This document shows positions 15,836 through 25,942 of a DNA stretch of 64,000 bases, one piece after another. The notes beneath the pieces were generated by a model that did no database searches, was not told where the DNA came from, and saw nothing but the letters and a program-made list of their open reading frames with translations. The number at the start of each line of letters is the position of its first letter. Positions within the stretch are counted from its first letter, which is position 1. The translations under genes and the position numbers were made by a program. The stretch is from Pantoea sp. 18069 (GTDB lineage Bacteria > Pseudomonadota > Gammaproteobacteria > Burkholderiales > Burkholderiaceae_C), in the NCBI RefSeq assembly GCF_902706035.1, contig NZ_CACSJA010000024.1, forward strand, positions 1 to 64,000, read 5' to 3'.

Positions 15836-18800
15836 GTGACTTTGCATCTGACCCAGCTGGAGGGCGGCAACGCCCTGAGCTCTTTCCGCGCCCAACAACT
15901 GCTCTCCGCCCTGGAGGCGATCCACCCCAAGATCAGCGGTGTGGCCGCGCGCTTCGTGCACCTCGTGGCAACCGAGACCGCACCCGATGCCGACGCGCAC
16001 AGCCGCCTGGCAGCGCTGCTGACCTATGGCGAGCCCTATGCGGGCCCGGATGACGGCCTGGCCATCGTGGTCACGCCGCGCCTGGGCACGATTTCGCCCT
16101 GGGCTTCCAAGGCCACTGACATCGCGCGCAACTGCGGCCTGGCCATCCAGCGCGTGGAGCGCGTGACCGAATACCGCATCCAGCTCAAGACCGGCCTGCT
16201 CGGCGGTACGCCCGAACTCACGGCCGAGCAACTGGGCCAGGTCGCGGCGCTGCTGCACGACCGCATGACCGAGTCGGTCATGACCTCGCGCAACGAAGCC
16301 GCCAAGCTGTTCACCGAACTGCAGGCCCAGCCCATGGCCTTCGTCGATGTGCTGGGCGGCGGCGCGGCCGCGCTGCTCGCGGCCGACAAGGCCTGGGGCC
16401 TGGCGCTGGCCGAAGACGAAATCAGCTACCTCGTCAATGCCTTCCAGGGCCTCAAGCGCAATCCCACCGACGTGGAATTGATGATGTTCGCCCAGGCCAA
16501 CTCCGAGCATTGCCGCCACAAGATCTTCAACGCCAGCTTCACCATCGACGGCGTGGCGCAGGAGAAGTCGCTGTTCGGCATGATCCGCAACACCCACCAG
16601 GTGTCGCCCCAGCACACCGTGGTCGCCTACTCGGACAACGCATCGATCATGGAAGGCCACCAGGTCGAACGCTTTGTCGCGCGGCTCGATGCGGGCGAAG
16701 GCAGCGCACCGAGCTATGTGAAGCAGGCCGCGACCCACCATGTGCTGATGAAGGTCGAGACGCACAACCACCCCACGGCGATTTCTCCCTTCCCCGGCGC
16801 CTCCACGGGCAATGGCGGCGAAATCCGCGACGAAGGCGCGACCGGCCGCGGCTCCAAGCCCAAGGCCGGCCTGAGCGGCTTCACGGTTTCCAAGCTGTGG
16901 GGCAGCACGGTCGGCAAGCCCGAGCACATCGCCAGCCCGCTGCAGATCATGACCGAAGGCCCGCTGGGTGGCGCGGCGTTCAACAACGAGTTCGGCCGTC
17001 CCAATCTGGCCGGCTATTTCCGCGAATATGAGCAGGAAGTCGGCGGCGTGCTGCGCGGCTACCACAAGCCCATCATGATCGCCGGCGGCCTGGGTGTGAT
17101 CGACAAGGACCAGACGAAGAAGATCGAATTCCCCGCGGGCTCGCTGCTGATCCAGCTGGGCGGCCCCGGCATGCGCATCGGCATGGGCGGCAGCGCGGCC
17201 AGCTCCATGGCCACGGGCACCAACGCCGCCGAACTCGACTTCGACTCGGTGCAGCGCGGCAACCCCGAGATCGAGCGCCGGGCGCAGGAAGTGATCAACC
17301 ACTGCTGGCAGCAGGGCGACGCCAACCCCATTCTCGCCATCCACGATGTGGGCGCGGGCGGCTTGTCGAATGCCTTCCCGGAACTCACGAACGACGCCGG
17401 CCGCGGCGCACGCTTCGATCTGCGCGCGGTCAACCTCGAGGAATCGGGCCTGGCACCCAAGGAAATCTGGTCCAACGAAAGCCAGGAACGCTATGTGCTG
17501 GCCATCGCGCCCGAGTCGCTGGCCCAGTTCACCGCGTTCTGCGAGCGCGAGCGCTGCCCGTTTGCGGTGATAGGCACGGCCACCGAAGAGCGCCAACTGG
17601 TGCTCGAAGACACGGCCGTGGTCGCCGGCGACCAGAAATTCCCGGTCGACATGCCCATGAACGTGCTGCTGGGCAAGCCGCCCAAGATGCACAAGGACGT
17701 GACCACGCTGGTGCGCGAGCTGCCGGCCATGGACCTGACCGGCGTGGCGCTGGAATCGGCCGTGATCGATGTGCTGGCCCACCCCACGGTGGCGTCCAAG
17801 CGCTTTCTGATCACCATTGGCGACCGCGCCGTCGGCGGCCTGACCCACCGCGACCAGATGGTCGGCCCCTGGCAGGTGCCCGTGGCCGACGTGGCCGTGA
17901 CGCTGGCCGACTACCGCGGTTTCGCGGGCGAGGCCATGGCCATGGGCGAGCGCACGCCGCTGGCCTCCATCAACGCGCCGGCCTCGGGCCGCATGGCCGT
18001 GGCCGAAGCCATCACCAACCTGCTGGCCGCGCCCATCGAACTGCCGCGCGTCAAGATGTCGGCCAACTGGATGGCCGCCTGCGGCGAGCCCGGTGAAGAC
18101 GCGGCGCTGTACGCGACCGTCAAGGCCGTGGGCATGGAGCTGTGCCCCGCGCTCGATATCTCCATTCCCGTGGGCAAGGACTCGCTGTCCATGCGCACGC
18201 AGTGGCAGGAAGACGGCCAGACCAAGAAGGTCACCTCGCCCGTGAGCCTGATCATCACCGGCTTCGCGTCCATCGACGATGTGCGCACCACGCTCACGCC
18301 CCAGCTTGACGCGCAGGAAGAAGACACGACCCTGGTGCTGATCGACCTGGGCCGCGGCAAGATGCGCATGGGCGGCTCCATCCTGGGCCAGGTGCTCAAT
18401 CAAAGCGGCAACGAAACGCCCGACCTCGACGACGCCAAGGACCTGGTGCAGCTGGTCAGCGCGGTCAACGCGCTGCGCGCCGAAGGCAAGATCCTGGCCT
18501 ACCATGACAAAGGCGACGGCGGCCTGCTGGCCACGGCGGCCGAAATGGCCTTTGCCGGCCATGTGGGCGTGGCGCTGAACGTCGACATGCTGGTCGTTGA
18601 AGGCGACGGCATTTCCGACAGCCGCATGGACAGCGGCGACAGCAAGAACTGGGCGCAGCAGGTCAGCGGCCGGCGCGAGGAACTCACGCTCAAAGCCTTG
18701 TTCAACGAGGAAATCGGCGTCGTTCTGCAGGTCAGGACGTCTGAGCGCAATGCCGTGATGCAGACGCTGCGCGAGCATGGCCTGGCGCAGTGCAGCCATT

Positions 18801-19837
18801 TCGTCGGCAAGACCCGTCCGCTGTCGAGCACCATTGACGCCGGCAAGGGCCAGTTGCAGGTCTGGCGCGATGCCAAGTCGGTGTTCAGCGCCTCGCTCAG
18901 CGACCTGCACCAGGTCTGGGACGCGGTCAGCTGGAAGATCGCGCAGCAGCGTGACAACCCGGTCTGCGCCGACGCCGAGCACGCGGCCGCGGGCGAGCCC
19001 GCCGATCCCGGCATGCATCTTGAACTGTCGTTCGACCCGCAGGAGAATGTGGCCGCACCGTTCCTGAACCTCGCCAAACCACGCGTTGCCGTGCTGCGCG
19101 AGCAGGGCGTGAACTCGCATGTCGAAATGGCCTATGCGTTCACCGAAGCCGGCTTCGAAGCCGTCGACGTGCACATGACCGATCTGCAGACCGGCCGCGC
19201 CAGGCTGCAGGACTTCGCCGGCGTCGTTGCCTGCGGCGGCTTCAGCTACGGCGACACGCTGGGCGCGGGCATTGGCTGGGCGCGTTCGATCACCTTCAAC
19301 GAACGCCTGTCGCAGGAGTTCCAGCAGTTCTTCGGCCGCGCTGATACGTTCGGCCTGGGTGTCTGCAACGGTTGCCAGATGTTTGCCGAACTCGCCGAGA
19401 TCATTCCCGGCGCCCAGGACTGGCCGCGTTTCACGCAGAACCAGAGCAACCGCTTTGAAGCGCGGCTGTCCATGGTCGAAGTGCTCGAGTCGCCCAGCCT
19501 GTTCCTGCAGGGCATGGCCGGCAGCCGCCTGCCGATCGCCGTCGCCCACGGCGAAGGCTTTGCGAACTTCAGCGAGCGCGGCAACGCCGCCCAGGCGCTG
19601 GCCGCGATGCGCTACGTCGACAACCACGGCCAGCCCACCGAGCAGTACCCGTTCAATCCGAACGGCAGCGCCGGCGGCCTCACCGCGGTGACCACGGCCG
19701 ACGGCCGCTTCACGGCCATGATGCCCCACCCCGAGCGCGTGTTCCGCAACGTGCAGATGAGCTGGACCACGGGCGACAAGAGCCAGTTCAGCCCCTGGAT
19801 GCGCGTGTGGCGCAACGCCCGCAAGTGGGTCGGATGA
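15836..19837 (+). CDS. purL: Phosphoribosylformylglycinamidine synthase (single-chain PurL)
   Basis: A 1333-residue enzyme that makes FGAM from FGAR, glutamine and ATP in purine synthesis. The N-terminal PurS-like part, two AIRS-type halves (NSEHCRHKIF; NHPTAISPFPGASTGNGGEI; HDVGAGGLSNA; YHDKGDGGLLAT) and the C-terminal glutaminase domain are all present. The glutaminase Cys is about residue 1177 (GVCNGCQMF) and its His/Glu are in MMPHPERVFR. The GTG at 15836 (VTLHLTQLEGGNAL) is chosen because it matches the usual start; upstream in-frame codons run through the 5' hairpin. Divergent from map. Confidence 0.96.
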   Translation: MTLHLTQLEGGNALSSFRAQQLLSALEAIHPKISGVAARFVHLVATETAPDADAHSRLAALLTYGEPYAGPDDGLAIVVTPRLGTISPWASKATDIARNCGLAIQRVERVTEYRIQLKTGLLGGTPELTAEQLGQVAALLHDRMTESVMTSRNEAAKLFTELQAQPMAFVDVLGGGAAALLAADKAWGLALAEDEISYLVNAFQGLKRNPTDVELMMFAQANSEHCRHKIFNASFTIDGVAQEKSLFGMIRNTHQVSPQHTVVAYSDNASIMEGHQVERFVARLDAGEGSAPSYVKQAATHHVLMKVETHNHPTAISPFPGASTGNGGEIRDEGATGRGSKPKAGLSGFTVSKLWGSTVGKPEHIASPLQIMTEGPLGGAAFNNEFGRPNLAGYFREYEQEVGGVLRGYHKPIMIAGGLGVIDKDQTKKIEFPAGSLLIQLGGPGMRIGMGGSAASSMATGTNAAELDFDSVQRGNPEIERRAQEVINHCWQQGDANPILAIHDVGAGGLSNAFPELTNDAGRGARFDLRAVNLEESGLAPKEIWSNESQERYVLAIAPESLAQFTAFCERERCPFAVIGTATEERQLVLEDTAVVAGDQKFPVDMPMNVLLGKPPKMHKDVTTLVRELPAMDLTGVALESAVIDVLAHPTVASKRFLITIGDRAVGGLTHRDQMVGPWQVPVADVAVTLADYRGFAGEAMAMGERTPLASINAPASGRMAVAEAITNLLAAPIELPRVKMSANWMAACGEPGEDAALYATVKAVGMELCPALDISIPVGKDSLSMRTQWQEDGQTKKVTSPVSLIITGFASIDDVRTTLTPQLDAQEEDTTLVLIDLGRGKMRMGGSILGQVLNQSGNETPDLDDAKDLVQLVSAVNALRAEGKILAYHDKGDGGLLATAAEMAFAGHVGVALNVDMLVVEGDGISDSRMDSGDSKNWAQQVSGRREELTLKALFNEEIGVVLQVRTSERNAVMQTLREHGLAQCSHFVGKTRPLSSTIDAGKGQLQVWRDAKSVFSASLSDLHQVWDAVSWKIAQQRDNPVCADAEHAAAGEPADPGMHLELSFDPQENVAAPFLNLAKPRVAVLREQGVNSHVEMAYAFTEAGFEAVDVHMTDLQTGRARLQDFAGVVACGGFSYGDTLGAGIGWARSITFNERLSQEFQQFFGRADTFGLGVCNGCQMFAELAEIIPGAQDWPRFTQNQSNRFEARLSMVEVLESPSLFLQGMAGSRLPIAVAHGEGFANFSERGNAAQALAAMRYVDNHGQPTEQYPFNPNGSAGGLTAVTTADGRFTAMMPHPERVFRNVQMSWTTGDKSQFSPWMRVWRNARKWVG

Positions 19838-19872
19838 CCGGAAGCACCCCCTGAGCGGCTTTGCCGCCTGGC

Positions 19873-19908
19873 CGGCCCCCCTCTGATTTCAATGCTTTAG
19901 AGGGGCCG
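19873..19908. terminator. Hairpin between convergent purL and hutF
   Basis: CGGCCCCCCTCT (19873-19884) pairs with AGAGGGGCCG (19899-19908), with two bulged C residues and a 14-nt loop. It follows a CCCCCTGAGCGGC block right after the purL stop. The T tract is poor, so termination would be weak. Confidence 0.4.
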
Positions 19909-19914
19909 TTCTCC

Positions 19915-19977
19915 TTGAGCGAGCTAAGCGAGACGAGGTCTCGCCAGGCGTTATCAGGAAACAGCGTGGGGTGCGAC
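19915..19977. repeat. 63-bp dispersed repeat, copy A
   Basis: This segment aligns without gaps with 36209-36271, about 80% identical over 63 bases by eye. Both contain a perfect palindrome GCGAGAC-gaR-GTCTCGC (here 19928-19944) and a conserved GAAACAGCG block. Both copies lie between convergent genes. Confidence 0.7.
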
Positions 19978-20001
19978 GGGCGCGCGCGTCCACGCGCCGC
20001 C

Positions 20002-21405
20002 TCATGCCTGCAGCAGTTGCCGGCGCGCGCGGATGAACGCGGCCCGGGCGCTGGCGCGCAGCGCATGGCCGTGGGGCAGCACGCGCTGCTGGCCGGCGAC
20101 CCACACGGCATGCACGGCCGAGCTGCGGTGGCTGGCAAACACATGGCCCGCCAGCGCGCTGTCGGCGGGCAGTCCGCACAGCGCGGTGTGCGCGGCGTCC
20201 AGCACCACGAAATCCGCTTGCTGACCTGCGCTGAGCCCGGCAATCGGGCGGCCCGCGGCCTGGGCGCCGCCCGCGACGGCCTGCAGCATCATGGCGGTCG
20301 CGACCTGCGGCTGCGCGCCGCTGCCCAGCACATTGCGTTCGCGCCGCTGCAGGCGCTGGCCGTATTCGAGCAGCATCAACTCCTCGGCCGCGTTGACGCA
20401 GATGTGGCTGTCGGAGCCCAGGCCCCAGCGCCCGCCATGCGCCAGCCATTGCGGCAGGTCGAAAATGCCGTCGCCCAGATTCGCCTCGGTGCTGGGGCAC
20501 AGGCCGGCCACGGCGCCGCTGCGCGCGGCGCCCGCATGTTCTTCGGCGGTCATGTGGGTCGCATGCACCAGGCACCAGCGCGCATCGACGGGCGCATGGT
20601 CAAGAAGCCATTGCACCGGCGTCAGTCCGCTCCACGCGAGGCACTCCTGCACTTCGCGCGTCTGCTCGGCCATGTGGATATGCACCGGGGCCTGGGGCAG
20701 CAGCGCATGCAATCCGGCCACGCCGGCCTGCAGGCTTTCGGGCGGCACGGCGCGCAGCGAATGCGGCGCCAGGCCCAGCGCCGCGCCCTGGGCGTGGGCG
20801 ACAGGCGCCAGCCGCTGCAGCAGGGCCAGCAGACTGTCGGTGCCGAGAATGAAGCGCGCCTGCTCGGGTGCGGGCGGCGCGCCGAAGCCGCTGCGCTGGT
20901 AGAGCACGGGCAGCAGCGTCATGCCGATGCCGACGCGGCGCGCGGCGCGCAGCAGCGCCAGGCTCAGCGTCGCGTCATCGGCATAGGGCTTGCCGCCTTC
21001 GGCATGGTGCAGGTAATGGAACTCGCAGACGGAGGTATAGCCGGCCTCGAGCATCTCGAGGTACAGCCACACCGCGATTGCTTCGAGCGACTCGGGCGTG
21101 ATGCGGTTGGCAAAGGCGTACATCCGCTGACGCCAGCCCCAGAAGCTGTCCGGCGCGGGGCCGCGCAATTCGGTCAGGCCCGCCAACGCGCGCTGGAACG
21201 CATGCGAATGCAGATTGGGCATGCCGGGCAGCAGCGGCCCGGCCGCGCGCGCCACGCCTGCGGGCGCAGGCACGCCCGCCTCGACCTGCGCGATATGCCC
21301 GGCCGCATCCCAGCGCAGCAGCACCTCGCGCGCCCAGCCGCCGGGCAGCAGCGCGTCTTCGGCCCAGAGCGCGCGCACAGGGGCCACGAGCGCGGCGGCA
21401 TTCAT
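20002..21405 (-). CDS. hutF: Formimidoylglutamate deiminase
   Basis: A 467-residue amidohydrolase that turns N-formimidoyl-L-glutamate into N-formyl-L-glutamate and ammonia, the fourth step of the five-step histidine pathway. Metal-site motifs are seen: NLHSHAFQRAL, VHIHMAEQ, CLVHATHM and GSDSHICVN. The ATG at 21405 overlaps the hutI stop (ATGA). It is last in the hut operon. The product needs HutG (N-formylglutamate deformylase), which is not in this window. Confidence 0.93.
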   Translation of the reverse strand: MNAAALVAPVRALWAEDALLPGGWAREVLLRWDAAGHIAQVEAGVPAPAGVARAAGPLLPGMPNLHSHAFQRALAGLTELRGPAPDSFWGWRQRMYAFANRITPESLEAIAVWLYLEMLEAGYTSVCEFHYLHHAEGGKPYADDATLSLALLRAARRVGIGMTLLPVLYQRSGFGAPPAPEQARFILGTDSLLALLQRLAPVAHAQGAALGLAPHSLRAVPPESLQAGVAGLHALLPQAPVHIHMAEQTREVQECLAWSGLTPVQWLLDHAPVDARWCLVHATHMTAEEHAGAARSGAVAGLCPSTEANLGDGIFDLPQWLAHGGRWGLGSDSHICVNAAEELMLLEYGQRLQRRERNVLGSGAQPQVATAMMLQAVAGGAQAAGRPIAGLSAGQQADFVVLDAAHTALCGLPADSALAGHVFASHRSSAVHAVWVAGQQRVLPHGHALRASARAAFIRARRQLLQA

Positions 21406-22652
21406 GCGGCGATGCGCCCCTGGCGCACGATGCGGCACGCCGGCCTGTGGCCCAGCCAGTAGGCCAGTTCGGCGGCTTGCTGCACGGGCCAGAGCACGAA
21501 ATTCGCGGGCCGCCCGGCGGCGATCAGCCCATGCGAGTCCTGCAGGCCCAGTGCGCGCGCGGCATGGCGCGTGATGCCGGCCAGGGCCTCGGGCACGGTC
21601 AGCGCGAACAAGGTGCAGGCCATGTTGGCCATCAGCAGCAGGCTCAGGTAGGGCGAGGTGCCGGGGTTGTGGTCGCTGGCCACGGCCATGGGCACGCCGG
21701 CCGCGCGCAGCGCTTCGATCGGCGGGCGCTGCGTGTCGCGCAGCGTGTAGAACGCGCCCGGCAGCAGCACGGCAACCGTGCCCGCGGCGCGCATGGCCGC
21801 GATGCCCGCGGCCGACAGGTGCTCGACATGGTCGCACGACAGCGCGCCATGGCGCGCGGCCAGCGCCGCGCCTTCCATGTTGGACAGCTGTTCGGCATGC
21901 AGCTTGACGGGCAGGCCCAGGCGCCGGGCCGCGCAAAAGACCTGTTCGGTTTCTGCCAGCGAAAACGCGATGCGCTCGCAGAACACGTCGACCGCATCGA
22001 CCAGGCCTTCGGCGGCCAGCGCGGGCAGCATCTGCGCGCAGACGAGGTCGATATAGGCCTGGCTGCGGCCCGCGTACTCGGGCGGCAGCGCATGCGCGCC
22101 CAGGAAGGTGCTGCGCACCGTCACGCCGCAGAGTTCGCCCAGCCGGCGCGCGACGCGCAGCTGCTTGCGCTCCTGGGCGAGCGATAGCCCGTAGCCCGAC
22201 TTGATTTCTATGGCGCATACGCCTTCAGCGAGCAATTGCCGCAGGCGCGGCAGGGCCTGGGCCAGCAGTTCGTCCTCGCTGGCGGCGCGCGTGGCGCGCA
22301 CGGTGGCCACAATGCCGCCGCCCGCGCGTGCGATTTCCTCATAGCTCGCGCCCGCAAGCCGCAGCGCGAATTCATCGGCGCGCTGCCCGCCATAGACCAG
22401 ATGCGTGTGGCAGTCGACCAGGCCCGGCGTGGCCAGCCAGTCCTGGCCGGCGTGCTGCTGCAGATGGGCATGGTGGGCGGGCAGGGCGGCCTGGGGGCCG
22501 ACCCAGGCGATGCGTCCCTGGTCGACCACGATGCATGCGGCCTCGCCGGCGCGCACGGGCGCATCGGCATGGTACATGTCGGGCGCGAGCCGCACCGGCT
22601 GCCAGCAGCCATCGGCGCAGCGCAGGGGGGCAGGAGGTGTGGGCGCGGGCAT
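21402..22652 (-). CDS. hutI: Imidazolonepropionase
   Basis: A 416-residue amidohydrolase that opens the imidazolone ring in histidine breakdown. Motifs: VDCHTHLVYGGQRADEF (metal site), EIKSGYGL, KLHAEQLSN, DHVEHL and VASDHNPGTSP (catalytic Asp). The ATG at 22652 is 4 bp after the hutU stop codon, and the gene overlaps hutF by 4 bp, so translation of the three genes is probably coupled. Long frames running on into hutU are shadows. Confidence 0.95.
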   Translation of the reverse strand: MPAPTPPAPLRCADGCWQPVRLAPDMYHADAPVRAGEAACIVVDQGRIAWVGPQAALPAHHAHLQQHAGQDWLATPGLVDCHTHLVYGGQRADEFALRLAGASYEEIARAGGGIVATVRATRAASEDELLAQALPRLRQLLAEGVCAIEIKSGYGLSLAQERKQLRVARRLGELCGVTVRSTFLGAHALPPEYAGRSQAYIDLVCAQMLPALAAEGLVDAVDVFCERIAFSLAETEQVFCAARRLGLPVKLHAEQLSNMEGAALAARHGALSCDHVEHLSAAGIAAMRAAGTVAVLLPGAFYTLRDTQRPPIEALRAAGVPMAVASDHNPGTSPYLSLLLMANMACTLFALTVPEALAGITRHAARALGLQDSHGLIAAGRPANFVLWPVQQAAELAYWLGHRPACRIVRQGRIAA

Positions 22653-22656
22653 GGCG

Positions 22657-24369
22657 TCAGCGCAGCATAGGCAGGTCCAGGCCATGGCGGCGGGCGCAGG
22701 CGACGGCCGGCGCGTAGCCGGCGTCGGCATGGCGCATGACGCCGCTGGCCGGGTCGTTCCAGAGCACGCGCGTGAGGCGCACCGCGGCCTCGGGCGTGCC
22801 GTCGGCGACGATGACCATGCCCGCGTGCTGCGAGTAGCCCATGCCCACGCCGCCGCCGTGGTGCAGGCTGACCCAGGTCGCGCCGCTGGCGGTGTTGAGC
22901 AGGGCGTTGAGCAGCGGCCAGTCCGAGACCGCGTCGCTGCCGTCCTGCATGGCTTCGGTTTCGCGGTTGGGGCTGGCCACCGAGCCGCAGTCGAGATGGT
23001 CGCGGCCAATGACGATGGGCGCCTTGAGTTCGCCGCTTTGCACCATGGCGTTGAAGGCCAGCGCCGCGCGGTGCCGCTCGCCCAGGCCCAGCCAGCAGAT
23101 GCGTGCGGGCAGGCCCTGGAAGGCAATGCGTTCGCGCGCCATGTCGAGCCAGCGGTGGACATGGTGGTTGTCGGGAAACAGTTGCTTGACCTTCGCGTCG
23201 GTCCTGTAGATGTCCTCGGGGTCGCCCGACAGCGCGACCCAGCGAAACGGCCCCTTGCCGGCGCAAAACAGCGGCCGGATATAGGCCGGCACGAAGCCGG
23301 GGAAGTCGAAGGCGTCGGCCACGCCGGCATCGAGCGCCACCTGGCGGATGTTGTTGCCATAGTCCACGGTGGGAATGCCCATGGCATGGAAGTCCAGCAT
23401 GGCGCGCACCTGCACGGCGCAGCTGTGCGCCGCCGCCGCCGCCAGGCGCGCGTGTTCGGCCGGGTGATGGGCCGCGGCCTGCCACTGTGCCACGCTCCAG
23501 CCGCTGGGCAGATAGCCGTGGATCAGGTCATGCGCCGAGGTCTGGTCGGTCACGATGTCGGGGCGCATGCCGCCGGCTTTCGCGCGGCGCGCGAGTTCCG
23601 GAAAGATATCGGCCGCATTGCCCAGCAGGGCCACCGAGACCGCCTGCCGGGCCGCGGTGTGCTGCGCGATCAGTTGCAGCGCATGGTCGAGGTCGTGCGC
23701 CTGCTGGTCCACGCAGCGCGTGCGCAGCCGCAAGTCGATGCGGCTTTGCTGGCACTCGATGGCCAGCACGCAGGCTCCGGCGAGCACGCCGGCCAGCGGC
23801 TGCGCGCCGCCCATGCCGCCCAGGCCCGCGGTGAGTATCCAGCGCCCGGCGAGGTCGTTGCCATAGTGCTGGCGGCCCGCTTCGACGAAGGTTTCGTACG
23901 TGCCCTGGATGATGCCCTGCGCGCCGATATAGATCCAGCTGCCGGCCGTCATCTGGCCGAACATCGTGAGGCCCTTGCGGTCCAGCGCGTGGAAGTGTTC
24001 CCAGGTGGCCCAGTGCGGCACCAGGTTGGCATTGGCCAGCAGCACGCGCGGCGCGTTGGCGTGCGTGCGGAACACGCCCACGGGCTTGCCCGACTGCACC
24101 AGCAGCGTCTGGTCGGCTTCGAGCCGGCGCAGCGCGGCGAGGATCTGGTCGTAGCACTCCCAGTTGCGCGCGGCGCGGCCGATGCCGCCGTAGACCACGA
24201 GGTCCTCGGGGCGCTCGGCGACCTCGGCATCGAGGTTGTTCTGCAGCATGCGGTAGGCGGCTTCGATCAGCCAGTTGCGGCAAGTGAGCTGCGGGCCGCG
24301 CGGCGCGCGGATCGCGCGCGTGGGGTCATGCCGCTGGCCGGCGGTGGGGGTTGCAGCGTCGTGGTCCAT
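22657..24369 (-). CDS. hutU: Urocanate hydratase (urocanase)
   Basis: A 570-residue NAD-dependent enzyme that converts urocanate to imidazolonepropionate. Diagnostic stretches are YGGIGRAARNWECYD, GQMTAGSWIYIGAQGI, TAGLGGMGGAQPLA, the active-site Cys region IRPLFCAGKGPFRWVALSG and the C-terminal HHGGGVGMGYSQHAGM. The length equals that of other urocanases. It starts 13 bp after the hutH stop. Confidence 0.97.
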   Translation of the reverse strand: MDHDAATPTAGQRHDPTRAIRAPRGPQLTCRNWLIEAAYRMLQNNLDAEVAERPEDLVVYGGIGRAARNWECYDQILAALRRLEADQTLLVQSGKPVGVFRTHANAPRVLLANANLVPHWATWEHFHALDRKGLTMFGQMTAGSWIYIGAQGIIQGTYETFVEAGRQHYGNDLAGRWILTAGLGGMGGAQPLAGVLAGACVLAIECQQSRIDLRLRTRCVDQQAHDLDHALQLIAQHTAARQAVSVALLGNAADIFPELARRAKAGGMRPDIVTDQTSAHDLIHGYLPSGWSVAQWQAAAHHPAEHARLAAAAAHSCAVQVRAMLDFHAMGIPTVDYGNNIRQVALDAGVADAFDFPGFVPAYIRPLFCAGKGPFRWVALSGDPEDIYRTDAKVKQLFPDNHHVHRWLDMARERIAFQGLPARICWLGLGERHRAALAFNAMVQSGELKAPIVIGRDHLDCGSVASPNRETEAMQDGSDAVSDWPLLNALLNTASGATWVSLHHGGGVGMGYSQHAGMVIVADGTPEAAVRLTRVLWNDPASGVMRHADAGYAPAVACARRHGLDLPMLR

Positions 24370-24382
24370 GGAGCGGCTCCTT

Positions 24383-25942
24383 TCACGGCCCGGGTGCGTG
24401 GCTGGGCAGGCATTGCAGCAGCGCGGCGGGCCAGCCGCTTTGCTGCGCCCAATGGCGCATGGCCTCGATATCGGGCGCCATGCAGCGGTCCTGTTCGAGA
24501 AAGGCCACGCGCTCGCGCACGGCCGCGAACTGGGCTTCGAGCAGCGGCGAGCTTTTCAGGCGGCGGTCGAACTCCAGCCCCTGGGCCGCGGCCATGGCCT
24601 CGATGCCGACGACGACGGCGGTGTTGTCCACCATCTCGGCCAGGCGGCGCGCGGCAAAGGTGGCCATGGAGACATGGTCCTCCTGGTTGGCCGAGGTCGG
24701 CAGGCTGTCGACGCTGGCCGGGTGGGCCAGCGACTTGTTCTCGCAGGCCAGCGCCGCGGCCGTGACCTGGGCAATCATGAAGCCCGAGTTCAGGCCGCTG
24801 CCCTGCACCAGAAACGCCGGCAGCCCCGACAGGCTGGCGTCGATCAGCAGCGCGATGCGGCGCTCGGACATGGCGCCGATCTCGGCGATCGCCAGCGCCA
24901 GGATGTCGGCGGCAAAGGCCACGGGCTCGGCGTGGAAGTTGCCGCCCGAGATGACCTCGCCGTTGGCGAAGACCAGCGGGTTGTCCGAGGCCGCGTTGGC
25001 CTCGGTCACCAGCACGCGCGCGGCGTGGTGCAGGTTGTCGAGGCAGGCGCCCATGACCTGGGGCACGCAGCGCAGCGAATACGGGTCCTGCACGCGGGCG
25101 CAATGCGCATGCGAGGCGGCGATGGCGCTGCCGCCCAGCAGCGCGCGCAGGGCCGCCGCGACGGCGATCTGGCCGGGCTGGCCGCGCGCCGCATGGATGC
25201 GCGCATCCAGAGGCGCGACCGAGCCCCTGACGGCCTCTAGCGACAGCCCGGCCGCGACCAGCGCCGCGGCCCACACGTTCTCGGCGCCGAACAGGCCATC
25301 CAGCGCCAGCGCCGTGGACACCTGCGTGCCATTGAGCAGCGCCAGGCCTTCCTTGGGGCCCAGCACGAAGGGTGTGCGGCCAATGGCCTGCAGCGCCTCG
25401 CGGCCGCAAACCAGCCGGCCACCGACCCTGGCCTGGCCTTCGCCGATCAGCACGCAGGCCAGGTGCGCGAGCGGCGCGAGATCGCCCGAAGCACCGACCG
25501 AGCCCTTGGCCGGAATCACCGGCAGCACATCGGCATTGGCCAGATCCAGCAAGGCCTGGGCAATCGCCGGGTCCACGCCCGAGTGGCCGCGCGCCAGGCT
25601 CACCGCCTTGGTCGCCAGGACGAGGCGCACCACGGCATCATTCAGCGCCGCGCCCGTGCCGGCGCTGTGCGACAGCACCAGGTTGCGCTGCAGCAGGGCC
25701 AGGCGCTCGTGCGCTATGCGCGTGCCGGCCAGCTTGCCAAAGCCGGTGTTGATGCCATAGACCACCTGGTCTTCATCGACGATGCGCTGCACCGCGGCCT
25801 GCGAGGCCCGCATGGCGCCATGGCAGGCGGGATCCAGCCGAAGGCGCGCATTGCCGGCATGCACACGCCGCAGCGCAGCCAGGCCGACCTGGCCGGGGTG
25901 CAGCAGCAGCGTTGCGGCAGTGGCAGAAGCAGGGGGTGTCAT
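24383..25942 (-). CDS. hutH: Histidine ammonia-lyase
   Basis: A 519-residue enzyme that removes ammonia from histidine to give urocanate. The MIO prosthetic group forms from A151-S152-G153 in GSVGASGDLAPLAH. Other markers are YGINTGFGKLA and SANQEDHVSM. The ATG at 25942 is preceded by AGGA about 9 bases upstream; the longer frame to 26017 has no homology. First gene of hutH-hutU-hutI-hutF. No HutC regulator is nearby and I see no clear HutC operator, so control is unclear. The upstream 296-bp gap is shared with the divergent heme locus. Confidence 0.96.
   Translation of the reverse strand: MTPPASATAATLLLHPGQVGLAALRRVHAGNARLRLDPACHGAMRASQAAVQRIVDEDQVVYGINTGFGKLAGTRIAHERLALLQRNLVLSHSAGTGAALNDAVVRLVLATKAVSLARGHSGVDPAIAQALLDLANADVLPVIPAKGSVGASGDLAPLAHLACVLIGEGQARVGGRLVCGREALQAIGRTPFVLGPKEGLALLNGTQVSTALALDGLFGAENVWAAALVAAGLSLEAVRGSVAPLDARIHAARGQPGQIAVAAALRALLGGSAIAASHAHCARVQDPYSLRCVPQVMGACLDNLHHAARVLVTEANAASDNPLVFANGEVISGGNFHAEPVAFAADILALAIAEIGAMSERRIALLIDASLSGLPAFLVQGSGLNSGFMIAQVTAAALACENKSLAHPASVDSLPTSANQEDHVSMATFAARRLAEMVDNTAVVVGIEAMAAAQGLEFDRRLKSSPLLEAQFAAVRERVAFLEQDRCMAPDIEAMRHWAQQSGWPAALLQCLPSHAPGP

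Noticed and set aside
15728..19729. Very long minus-strand open frame (about 1333 codons) opposite purL
   Set aside because: It is the mirror of a recognised, full-length purL and its translation is low-complexity (His, Arg, Val, Ala, Asp rich) without any domain; this is the usual GC-bias shadow.
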